A program made the translations under genes and the position numbers. Below are positions 54,762 through 64,000 of a stretch of 64,000 nt of DNA, piece after piece. Within the stretch, counting starts at the first letter, position 1. Each line of letters opens with the position of its first letter. The notes beneath the pieces were generated by a model. The model did no database searches and was not told where the DNA came from. It saw nothing but the letters and a program-made list of their open reading frames with translations. The DNA is from Craspedostauros australis. Taxonomy: Eukaryota > Bacillariophyta > Bacillariophyceae > Mastogloiales > Achnanthaceae. The stretch spans positions 1,178,001 to 1,242,000 of the forward strand of contig JAMXDE010000010.1 in the NCBI GenBank assembly GCA_026770025.1, given 5' to 3'.

Positions 54762-56020
54762 GGTGGTGGGTGACCAATGGAACGAGCTACGACTGTGGCG
54801 TGCGGGTATGTAGGTGGTAGGTCATCAATGACCGTCTCCCAACTTCCCAGCTCTTTCGTCTTCTAGAGTATGTATCGGTACGAGTATCCCAATCACAACT
54901 TCAGTCCATCCGAAGCTTGGGGTCAGATGCTCTTGATGGTGATGCCAATGGTGATGTCTGGCAGAGTTCTGTGCCTCTATCGTTGTTGACGATGATGATG
55001 CGTTTGCCGATGATGGCGGTTGGTCTTTTTCCGCACACAGTCTCGATCCGTTTGGTTGGTCGATTGGTCGGTTGGTCGGTTGGGTGGAATGGAGGCAATG
55101 ACGAAAAGACCAACAAAGACCCACAACGCACAACGCACAAGAAGAAGAAGAAGAAGCAGCGAACGACAAAAGTCGAGCGAATTTCTGATCTGTATCACGA
55201 GTGTACGGGACTTGAAACATAGTTAGTCGTTCTGCTCAGTGCATGAAATAATATACCAGTTCTATGGTGTCTCGGGGAAATTAATTGCAAGTACAGTGAA
55301 TGGGGTCCACAAGGGTACAAAAGAAACGGCATTCATACTTAACCTTGGAAGGGAACGTGAAGAACGAGACAGAATAAAGTGTTCAGCCGTCTGCAATAAG
55401 AAACACCGGGACAGGAACAAAAAATAGTAGCAAAGTCATGGACAGCGAGTCAACCGCGAGCATACTGCCTCTCTGCGTCCCATCGTCGCTTTTCGCGTGT
55501 GGTTGATTGTTTCCTTGATTTCTTGCTTGCTTGTTTACTTGTGTGGTGTTGGAGTGCGCTGTGCCTCTCTCGCCGCTGCCTGGCGCGATCGCTCTCTTGA
55601 TGCCAACACAGGAAGCAGTCTCTCCCCCCTCGTCCTGTTGGTGTGTCTCTGTTTGTATCTGCCTCCTCTCTCTCTCTCTCTTTCTCTCTCGCACTGTTCC
55701 AACAACGACGGCACAAATCAGACCGAAGCGAACGAGAAATACAATCCATCCCCAACCATCTTCGTTTTCGCCTCCATCCACCTTCATCTCCGTTCATCTC
55801 CTCTCCTCTGCGTTGCACTGCTCTGGTTGATTCCACCTGGATCTATTGAACCCGTTGCATTAGGCTTTGCGAGCATCCCTCCATCTGCTGCGATAATCAA
55901 TCCGAGACCGAGTATTGTTTGCGGTACGGACCAAGATCGAAACCTCGCCTGAACTCTCGCTCCAGTCCCAACCCCAGCTTCAACTCCCAGCTCCAACTCC
56001 CAGTCGAAATCGAAGCCAAC
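54762..56020. other. Divergent intergenic region
   Basis: The promoter region of the EXS gene (-) and the Sec14/DUF6824 gene (+). It has a (CT)n-rich run at about 55660-55695 and an AT-richer part at 55220-55440. No gene is supported. Confidence 0.45.
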
Positions 56021-58386
56021 ATGAAGCGAAAGATAGTGAATGGCGTTCAGAGCGCAAGCAGCGGCGCTTCCGTGGTGTCGACCGACGAAGCTGGATCGGC
56101 AAGAGCTAATGCGAGCACCAGCGCGAACGGGAGCAAGAGCAAAGGCAAGAACGACCAATCCAGGGCGGATTACGTTCCGGACGAGTTCGTGCAGGCCTGC
56201 TTTTCCAACGTCTTGGGAGGCTGCATCGGGGGCAACGACCGCAAGATGGCGCGAGGTCAGACCTTCTGGATGAACGACAGCGATGGCGGCAGTTCTTCCT
56301 CCAGAGGCGGTGCGTCCAACGAGACGGACGAGACAACGCACAAGGCGGACGTCGCGCTGGCCCAGGAGCTCAACCAGCTCTCCGTCAGCGAGCGACAGGA
56401 TGTCTACGAGGACGTGCACGGCATCTCGAATCGTTGCAAGGACGAGACGCCCGAATTGCTGCGCACCTCCATGCGGGGCGTGGAGACGGAGCTGCGCAAG
56501 GTGCCCACCACGGACGAGCGGAAGAAGGTCTACATCAAGGCCCTTTTCATCCGCCCCAGCTACTTCAAGTCGCACCTCTTCATCCTGCCCTTCCTGCGCG
56601 CCAACGAGTTCGATACCAAGCTCACAGCGCAGAGGATCCTCGACCATCTGCTCTTCCGCCATGAGCTCATGGGCTGGGACGGAGTCGTCGCCACCTACCT
56701 GCGCTACGATGAGCATCTCACGCCAGGAGCCAAGCGTTACGTGCAGACGGGCCGTCTCCAGATTCTGCCCAAGCCTGATCGATCCGGACGCCCCATCATC
56801 CTCGCCTTCCCGAAGGTCCAGGCGCCCAACTACGACTACGTCGACGGCATCCTCGGTTACTGGTGGTTCTTCGACGCCATGCGCCAGCTCTTTGACACGC
56901 GCAAAGGCATCGTCATGGTGCTCTACGATTCCGGCATCCGCTTCCGTTCGGCGCAGCAAGAGGAGCTCGTCAAGAAGTACTACTTCAATGTTGATGGTCT
57001 CAAGGCCGCCACGCGCTTCCTGGCCAGCACGGCAATCTACATCTCCGCCTTTCACTGCTGTTTCGACAATCCCAAGCTGGCTGTCCCCATGGCGACCTTC
57101 CAGGCCGTCATCGGTCGGCGCGGTCGTGTGCGGTACCGCAACCATTGCGGTAAGTACTGCGCCTATCGCTGCTGCTGCTGCTATTGCTTCTGCTGCATTG
57201 TAACATACCCTTTCATCTCATTGCTCACTTGACTCGCCAATCCTTTCCCATCGCAATCCCTTCATTGTTCTCTGCCAATACATGTGCGCACATTACACAT
57301 CATGCAGCCTCGCCGATGGAAAGCATGTACACGCTCATGACGTTCGGCCTCGATATGAAGAACTTCCCGGTTGACGATGACGGCAACGTTCTGTTGGACA
57401 ACTTCCTCAAGTGGCTGGACCAACGTCGTCAGTCCGAAGCGGCGGAGCGTGAGTCCGACTCTCGCATCATCGAGCTGTCCGCGGAAGAAGTCCTGGCCAG
57501 CAAGAGCAAAAAGAAGGCCAAGAAGCAAACCGCGAAACCAGAACCTGCGCGCATCTGCCGCTACCCCAAGGCCAGAGACGTGCTGCTGGGCCGCGGACGG
57601 CCATTCCAGGAGCATCCCGGCAATCAAGAGCTCGCGGTCATCGTCGACGGGTACTGGGGCGCCTACCAGGAGTGCAACTGGAAGGAGAAGATGGAGCTCA
57701 CCATCCAGATCGTGGAGCAGGTCAAGGGCAATGGCTTCCGATTCCTCAGAAAGCACGAACGACCTGCCGACGAGGAGGAGGGATTCCATTGGATCGAAGT
57801 CAACGACTCGAAGGCACGCGAGAAAGTCAGCCACGCATTCCGCAACAACACCGTCCAGCGCAAGGATGCCAAGAGCAAGGACGCTAAACGCTTGCCCACG
57901 ATGCAATCTCCAGATGCGTCGCTGAATGATGAAATGGATCAGTTATCCCCACTGCCACAACAGCAGCAGCAGTCTCGCCAAATGAATGAGGCAGCAAATA
58001 TCATCCCCACGCTGTCACCATCACAATCAGGTCGTGTCACGCCCGTCATGTTGCAGTCGCCCTCCATCCAAACTGCCGAGGCACAAACACAGCATTTCAT
58101 GGCAACGACCAGAGGGAAGAATGCTGCAGAAATTTCGCCGCCGTTGTCACCCACACGAGGATCATCGCCGTCATGTTCTTCGCAGAATCTTTCCACGACG
58201 AACGTGATCCTTGAAGATCAGGTGCAGACGATTTCGTACATGGATCAGGTGAATCTGAACCTGAACTCTGTCGACCTCATGACACCGAACGCATTCGCGA
58301 TGACGACACGTCCCGATCCTCGCATGAGCATCGTGTCAGTGCAGGATTTGGATGCGTTGGATATCCTCAACGACGACGTTGAGTAA
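56021..58386 (+). CDS. Sec14-like (CRAL-TRIO) module fused to DUF6824 domain, two exons
   Basis: Exon 1 is 56021-57149 and exon 2 is 57308-58386, with a 158-bp GTAAGT-CAG intron. The join gives an uninterrupted 735-residue product. Residues about 115-375 follow the pattern of diatom CRAL-TRIO-like proteins: ELNQLSVSERQDVYEDVHG, SHLFILPFLRANEFDTKLTAQRILDHLLFR, RSGRPIILAFP and GIVMVLYDSG. Residues about 460-545 are the DUF6824 domain (RDVLLGRGRPFQEHPGNQEL, then REKVSHAFRN). The tail is Q/S-rich. Sec14-like folds bind lipids; DUF6824 is abundant in diatoms and of unknown or proposed DNA-related function. Combined, they suggest a lipid-responsive regulator, which is inference only. Confidence 0.85.
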
Positions 58387-58802
58387 AGCGGTTGGGCAAA
58401 CCTCCCTCTATCTGTACGCATGGGCAGGCAGCATACACGATAGACTGCTCTGTCCACTACACTCTCATCGCTACTCATATCTCAATACAATATACTGCAA
58501 TACTATAGGCGGCATACTCGTACATACATACATGCATACACCAATAATACTCGCACAACGATTGTGACAACAGTACAGTACTCCGCTCTAAACCTGCGCT
58601 TGACGCCGTGCACATCGTTTCGTTTGGTCTGACCACCACGTTGACGCATCAGCTCGTCACACAAACCGTTTGTCATCAATGTATCTGCCCTACGAGAACT
58701 CTACTCAAGTGCAAGCCCTGTTCACCGGCTATTTCTATTGTGCACGCACCAGGGTAGCACATTCATGTAGGTACCGCCGTGCCAAAAAAAAAAACAGATC
58801 GC
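58387..58802. other. Convergent intergenic region
   Basis: This lies between the 3' ends of the DUF6824 gene and VPS33. There is an A10 run near 58785-58795. No RNA gene or frame is recognised. Confidence 0.4.
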
Positions 58803-61162
58803 TCATCCTAGCGACTGCAACAGCGTGCTGCCGTTGATGATCTTCGTCGTGACGGTGACAATGTGATACGGAAACGTTGGATGGCGCGACAGGAACCGCA
58901 ACGCCGAGATCTCCATGTAGGACACGCCGCCCAAGTACATGACGATCATGGTCGGTTTCTTGGAGCTCGTGCTGACTACGCTCTTGGCAAAACTGCGCAG
59001 GTTGCCCACGGCGCCGCGCTTCATGGAGGTGCCCAGATCTTCCGGCGGCATGTGCTGCGTGATATCGATCAGACGGCCCTGCAACTCCTTGACTACCTCA
59101 TCCTTGCCGAACCAACCGCGGATGGCGGTTTGCACGAGGCGCACTGTCAGCGGTGCGTATCCGCTGCTAACGTAGGCAATGTCGTCTGGTTCAACGGTGT
59201 CCACCTCGGCGTTGATGAGGGTGAGCGATTTGCGCAGCGTGTTGAAGGAGCTGGAGGTGTCGACCCAGATGGTCTCACGTCGTCGGATCAGCCCCACCTT
59301 TTCAAGGTCGTTGAGGACGAACATGAATTCGTACCCGTACACCTGGACGATCTGGTTGCGGATGGTGTCGTAGCGACCGGATTTGATGCCGCCCGCGCAC
59401 AACGACTGCAGGCAGAGTAACCGCAGGACTTGGTAGGGGTTGCATTGCGCCGCGATCCAATCCTCCAGTATGTCGTAGCAGGTTTCTCCTTCGATCATGG
59501 ATCTCTCCGTCTGCCACTGCTCGCGGAACGACGGTTCCTCGGTGTGCTCCTTGACCAGTTCGGCCAGGTGGATGTGGTTGGTGAGGCTGCGCAAATTCTG
59601 AGTGAAGATTGGGATCTGCTTGACGAACTGGTGGATCTCGGTGAGGTCCTTCTTGGTTTCCTTGTTGGTGAAGTTGGCATGCGATTCCCGCAGCGCCAAC
59701 GCCTGGCTCTGGAGGAAGGAGCCGAACTTCTCTACGTGCTGGTCCCTCACTTCGGCGTAGAGGGAGTCGCTGCCCGTGACGCTGAGCATGATGGTGTTTT
59801 CTTCCGGCCTTCGCTTCTCTTCGTGCTTGGTCTCCTCGTCCTCTGGGTTGATGGTATGCAGTGTTGTTTGAATGAAACTTTGAGAGAGCATTTGCGATTC
59901 ATTTTGGATGACAGTGACATGCGGTTGTGTAAAGGGAAGATGTGAACCGATGGTCAGTACTCGTACTTGCTTGCCTTCCTGCAGTCAATGGAGTTTGCGA
60001 CTCACAAGGCAACACTGTCTGGAAGTAGAATCCACAACGGCGATGGCAACAATAACGGCGACGGCAACAATAACGATAACAGACGCAGATGCAGTTGCAC
60101 TCACCCACAATCAATTCCAACCACCTCATCCAACAGGCCTTCGTAAGTGAGCGGCGACACCATCGGCGTGACCATGTCCACCTTTCGATCGATCATCATC
60201 ATGACGGCGACGTCCCCGTCCTTGACCGGACCGCTGCGTTCCGCATCCATCTCATCTTCCGATGCCAAGTGCTCGTCCACCGATTGGTTCATGAATTTGC
60301 GCAGAACCTCTTCGGACAGATTCCCGATGGATTGAATGCGCTGCACTTTGCCGACGACGTCTTGCAGTTTCAATATGGAACGGGCGATGACGGAAATGAG
60401 CGTGGACGGTGTGCCCTCCACCTCATCCTTGAGCGCGGCGTCGTATTCCATGCTGATGACGTCGGTTTCGATGGGGAAGAGATCCAGCTGCAGACTCGTG
60501 ATGGTGACGTTGGGTGCAGACGTGAGGCCCATGTCGGACAGCATCTTGACGACGAGCGCCGTGGTCTGCGGAATGTAGACGATGCGATGATGGGCCTGCT
60601 TCTTCCACACGCGGATCTTGTTGGCCACGATCTGCGTCTGGTGGATATCCCAGGGGCGCAGGAAGTAGGTGACGACGTCGATGTGATCCTTCTCATCGCC
60701 CACCTCCTCCAAGGACACTTCGGCACCCTCCATCGTCGCGCGCGTGTTGGTCTTGATGCTGCGCGAGGACGTGGCCATGTGGGCGGTCGACAGCAAGCGC
60801 GTGCCCGCGATGATGCCCTGCAAGGCCTTGGGCAGCGGGAAGTAGGTGTGCGGATCCCAGTTCTTCTTCTTGTTGCTGCCCTTGAAGGTGCGCGTGTGCG
60901 GGTCGTTCAAGACCTGCCGCATGATCAGCGTGCGCAGGGAGTCGCCGCCGAACATCAGCAGCTGGCGGAAGTTGCGTCCGCTGCCTGCGGGGTTGGACTG
61001 CAGCAGCGTGAAGAGCTCCTCCTGGTTGTCCAGTCGCAGTGCCGCGGGCAGGCTTGGCAGCGGGTTGGAGGGGGTGGGCGGTGGGAGGATCACGTCGGCA
61101 TCAGAAAAGGCGGGCCGTTGCTGCGTTGATGCGGCAGACGCTGCTGCGGCCATCGTCGCCAT
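58803..61162 (-). CDS. VPS33: VPS33, Sec1/Munc18-family subunit of HOPS/CORVET, two exons
   Basis: Exon 1 runs from ATG 61162 to about 60109 and exon 2 from about 59959 to stop TAG/TGA at 58803, giving about 736 residues (animal VPS33 is about 600). Exon 1 ends in MMMIDRKVDMVTPMVSPLTYEGLLDEVVGI. Exon 2 has EIHQFVKQIPIFTQNLRSL, QVLRLLCLQSLCAGGIKSG, VYGYEFMFVLNDLEKVGL, DIAYVSSGYAPLTVRL and MYLGGVSYMEISALRFL, matching VPS33 in order. It chaperones SNARE assembly at late endosomes and the vacuole. The strongest-looking donor (GGTGAGTG at 60104) breaks the frame with the available acceptors. The donor at 60108 (GTGGGT) with the AG at 59961-59960 keeps it, so the exact junction is uncertain. Confidence 0.88.
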
Positions 61163-61689
61163 GCTTTCGGTCCTGTTGTCGCGTTATCTACGGTGTTATC
61201 TGCGGCAATAGCTGCGGTGATAGCCGGGAGTGGCAATGCCAATGGAAGTGAGGGAAGAAGAGACGCGGCTGTCGACTGTGAGCACCTCGTGTGAATGGTA
61301 TTAGTGGTGGTATCTTCCTTGAATGTTGTTGGTTCGTTGTGTCGTGCTTCGCCCTTCGTTTGTTGCGAGGCGCGCGAAAAACGAGGACGAGAAAGGCGAA
61401 AACGACACAAAACCAAAAAACGAATGATTTTTCGGAGGATCTCCGATTCAACTGATCACGAATCCAAACGAAGGCAATGTTGAATGCACGGAAGCACACC
61501 GAGAGACCAAGCGGAGACACGCACGTCCACACCGATCGTGAAAGCAGCTACTCTATTTCCAACAATCTATGCGCACATACATGTAGTACACTCATGATCG
61601 TGGGTTCTTCCTTTGAGATCGTGCGATATAATTATCGAGAGTATAATGCCTTGCAATCATACTGGATTTATCTTGTCGACTGTCTCTCT
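61163..61689. other. Intergenic region upstream of VPS33
   Basis: The VPS33 promoter and the 3' region of the TMEM70-like gene. Nothing else is recognised. Confidence 0.4.
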
Positions 61690-62712
61690 CTAGAACAAAT
61701 CATCGTCCTTCACCGCTGTCTTCGACGACGTCGGTATGCCTTCGTTGGTGCCTCCTGATTGCTTGTTCTCCTCGATGGTTCCCTTCGGATACAGCAGCTG
61801 TTGACGCAGCTTGTCGTCCAGCATCTCCGGATGCGCGTACAGCACCACGTCCTTCGCGACAAAGTTGGCAAACGGACGCGTGCCCTTGTACGGCGTGATG
61901 TCTGTTGCTGGATCAAACACCACCTCCTTCTTCCACCCAAACACGCTGCGGGTCGTCGCCTTGATCATGTAGTGGTTGCACGAATTTGCTTTGGCTGTGG
62001 CCGCGGCATCATCATCGTCAGCAGCTGCAGCACTGCGACTGTCTGCTGATACCAACGGCTCCACATCGTCGGCGGACACCTTGGTCGACGTCATCGGCAT
62101 CCCCTCGACATTGACCTTCCCATCATCATCATCGCTCTCGTCCTCTCCTTTCCCATCATAATGGCATTGCCGCACGGGAATCTCCTCCATATTCAGGATA
62201 TAAGGACCGAAGACGAAGTGCAACGCGCAGGTCGATCCCGTCGCACCCACGAACGCCACGCTGCCCATGCCCACTTGCTTGGCGCTGGGTAGGTCTCCGT
62301 TCTTCAACGCCATCGCGATGGGAAGACCGACGATGCTCACCACGCACGATGTGATGCTGACGATCTTCAATCGCGTGATCAGATCGCCAATGCGGCTTTG
62401 GTAGATGATGGGCCAATCGAATGGCGGCGGTGGTACCTCTTCTTCTGTTGTCACCGATGCAGCGTCGTCCTTGATTTCGGCGTCGTTGCTGTCGGTTGGA
62501 GCGTCCTTGGCGAGGTCATCAGCCTCAGTCGCCTTGCTGGAAGCCTCCGTCGTGCTGGCGCGCCAACATTGGACATGGTGGACAGCGTTGGCTGGCTGCG
62601 AGAATAGGCCAGACTGCGCACTCTTCGGGATGCTTGGACATCGTCCAATGGAGCGTACCGCCACACGGCTCGATCTGGCCAAGGTGATCAATCTGCCTCC
62701 AAACGTCAACAT
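61690..62712 (-). CDS. TMEM70-like mitochondrial inner-membrane protein
   Basis: A single exon of 340 residues from ATG 62712. The N-terminus is basic and Ser/Arg-rich (RLITLARSSRVAVRSIGR) without acids, as in a mitochondrial presequence. Two adjacent membrane helices follow: LKIVSITSCVVSIVGLPIAMAL and GMGSVAFVGATGSTCALHFVFGPYIL. After an acidic insert (about 180-240) the C-terminal part CNHYMIKATTRSVFGWKKEVVF...FANFVAKDVVLYAHPEML resembles the matrix domain of TMEM70/TMEM186/TMEM223 proteins. TMEM70 helps assemble the c-ring of ATP synthase and complex I. The assignment rests on topology and pattern, so another member of this family is possible. Confidence 0.62.
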   Translation of the reverse strand: MLTFGGRLITLARSSRVAVRSIGRCPSIPKSAQSGLFSQPANAVHHVQCWRASTTEASSKATEADDLAKDAPTDSNDAEIKDDAASVTTEEEVPPPPFDWPIIYQSRIGDLITRLKIVSITSCVVSIVGLPIAMALKNGDLPSAKQVGMGSVAFVGATGSTCALHFVFGPYILNMEEIPVRQCHYDGKGEDESDDDDGKVNVEGMPMTSTKVSADDVEPLVSADSRSAAAADDDDAAATAKANSCNHYMIKATTRSVFGWKKEVVFDPATDITPYKGTRPFANFVAKDVVLYAHPEMLDDKLRQQLLYPKGTIEENKQSGGTNEGIPTSSKTAVKDDDLF

Positions 62713-63173
62713 GATGGTGATTTTGTGTGGTTGCGGTGGTCGATGCCAACCACGACGGAGCTTCTTGGTGAGTTTGTTCGAGATGGATCAGAAATCGTGA
62801 AGCTAATCAATACGAGCTAATTTGGATCGGAACTTTGCACCACTTTTTCACGTCAAAAATGCGTTCGTAATTTGCCATTATTCTATTTAGATAGGCTAGG
62901 CAAGGCATTGTACGGCCTAGAGCATAGATCGTCGACTTCATGAACTCGGATAACAGCATTTGGACTTCATGGATTGCGCTGTATCTCCAACAATTGTACT
63001 CGCACATCAGAAGCTTGCTGGAGGAGTATCGACGTGTGTTATCACTCTAAACCTCCACGTCGGTGGATGAAATTGCAACACCCCCGTCATGGGCAATGTG
63101 GCTGATGGTGCTTCCTTCATCCATTCGAACATCCCATCCATCCAACCAACGAAGAAGATGAGAAGATTCCGCC
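62713..63173. other. Intergenic region
   Basis: The promoter of the TMEM70-like gene and the 3' flank of the phosphatase. No feature is recognised. Confidence 0.4.
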
Positions 63174-64000
63174 CTATAGCTCTGCCTCGTCGTGTGCGCT
63201 TTCAGTACTGTCTTCACTGTGGCTGGCCGTCTTGGTATGCCGGCTTTTCATCACTTCGACATTGCCATCTTCATCAATACGAACGATCTGTCCCTGACAT
63301 GTTGGTTCCATGGCCCTGCAAACGGAGTTTCCCTCCCCGTATTCGTACTCGCCGTGGCAATATTCGTTCCCATTCGCGCGGAACCAACGGCTCAGAGATG
63401 AGTCCAGCGCCAAGAATTGACCGCCGCACAAGATCTGAACATCGTCGTTGGGCGTGTGGCCCACGGCCAATTTGGAAACTCCCAATTCGGACAGCAGTTT
63501 CCGCAAGGTTTGGCAATCCCCCTCCGGCGGATGGTTGCCACGATACGTGACCAAATCGTATGTGACCTGACCCACCAGATCATCCTGGAACGCCCGCATT
63601 TTCGTTTGATGGAGGCTGGAAGCAATGTTTGCTGCGGCATCCGACTTCGAGGACATCACTTGCTCCACGACATTCGTCACGACTTCCATTGGACGGATGC
63701 CGCCATGCGCGAATACGGTGTTGCGTTCGACGTGCAGGATGGGACGCTGCTCCAACCAATCGCCCAATTCGGTGCCCGATCGGAAGGATGCTATGTAGTT
63801 GGATTGGTATGCTGCGAGTCGCTCCGCAACGACAGCACGAAGCTCGGGATCCGGAATGAATTCGAGGATGGACCTTTTGCCGGTTTCTGGATGCAACGTG
63901 GGTGTCATGATGTACGCGTTGTGATGATTCCGTGCGTACGCTTGCATCGTGGCGTTGAAGACGGCCTCGAGGACCATGCGGTCGGCGGAATCCGTGTCGT
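63174..64000 (-). CDS. Shewanella-like (Shelph/SLP) protein phosphatase, N-terminus cut by window
   Basis: The frame stays open from stop 63174 to the right edge (275 codons visible; the first visible ATG at 63977 is probably internal). It shows the C-terminal half of a calcineurin-like metallophosphatase: GDWLEQRPILHVERNTVFAHGGI (metal-binding His in the HGG motif), VTYRGNHPPEGDCQTL and VSKLAVGHTPNDDVQILCGGQFLALD (GHTP motif). The arrangement 'RPxxxxxxxxxFAHGG ... YRG ... VGHTP ... CGG' is that of the Shewanella-like Ser/Thr or Tyr phosphatases of plants, algae and protists. The N-terminal GDxHG and GDxxDRG motifs would lie beyond the edge. The tail is polar and acidic. Confidence 0.82.
   Translation of the reverse strand, partial: DTDSADRMVLEAVFNATMQAYARNHHNAYIMTPTLHPETGKRSILEFIPDPELRAVVAERLAAYQSNYIASFRSGTELGDWLEQRPILHVERNTVFAHGGIRPMEVVTNVVEQVMSSKSDAAANIASSLHQTKMRAFQDDLVGQVTYDLVTYRGNHPPEGDCQTLRKLLSELGVSKLAVGHTPNDDVQILCGGQFLALDSSLSRWFRANGNEYCHGEYEYGEGNSVCRAMEPTCQGQIVRIDEDGNVEVMKSRHTKTASHSEDSTESAHDEAEL

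Noticed and set aside
55784..57145. 453-codon minus-strand frame
   Set aside because: Antisense to the Sec14-like exon, whose conserved motifs and splice site are on the plus strand.
1..64000. tRNA, rRNA, CRISPR or bacterial operon signals
   Set aside because: No cloverleaf with a TTCGA box outside coding DNA, no rRNA sequence and no spaced direct repeats were found by eye. The gene set is eukaryotic.

Overview
The window is nuclear DNA of a photosynthetic stramenopile, most likely a diatom. Three things point there. One predicted protein (56021-58386) joins a Sec14-like module to the 'RDVLLGRGRPF..HPGN' domain (DUF6824) that is expanded in diatoms. Three proteins (a two-pore K+ channel, a NAD kinase and an FKBP) start with a signal peptide followed by a variant of the diatom plastid-import motif ASAF-AP (SSAF, VTAF, VGAF). 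Genes are long, densely packed on both strands, and have no intron or one short GT-AG intron. No species can be named from sequence alone.

Layout. 1-10773: plastid-type two-pore K+ channel (-, cut by the left edge), a 2OG-Fe(II)-oxygenase-like protein (+), a small membrane protein (-), a TTI1-like HEAT protein (-) and a plastid-type NAD kinase (-). 11385-20244: an 8.86-kb mobile element with 53-bp terminal inverted repeats flanked by TA. It holds a broken mariner-like DD(~39)D transposase, a minisatellite, and a 3.7-kb reading frame interrupted only by four in-frame UGA codons. 20457-24000: a possible small membrane protein, RPB7 and an FKBP. 25119-34676: two tail-to-tail armadillo-repeat paralogues. 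35517-48199: an Integrator subunit 2-like protein (+) and a 2,598-residue multi-reader chromatin protein (-). 50109-64000: splicing factor PRPF6, an EXS membrane protein, the Sec14/DUF6824 protein, VPS33, a TMEM70-like protein and a Shewanella-like phosphatase cut by the right edge.

Most genes are housekeeping functions of chromatin, transcription, splicing, membrane traffic and organelles, and no functional operon-like linkage is evident. The exceptional part is the TIR-bounded element. It is far longer than a usual Tc1/mariner transposon and carries a cargo frame whose interruptions are all UGA and which has no frameshift. That fits UGA recoding or readthrough, but recent nonsense decay remains a real alternative.
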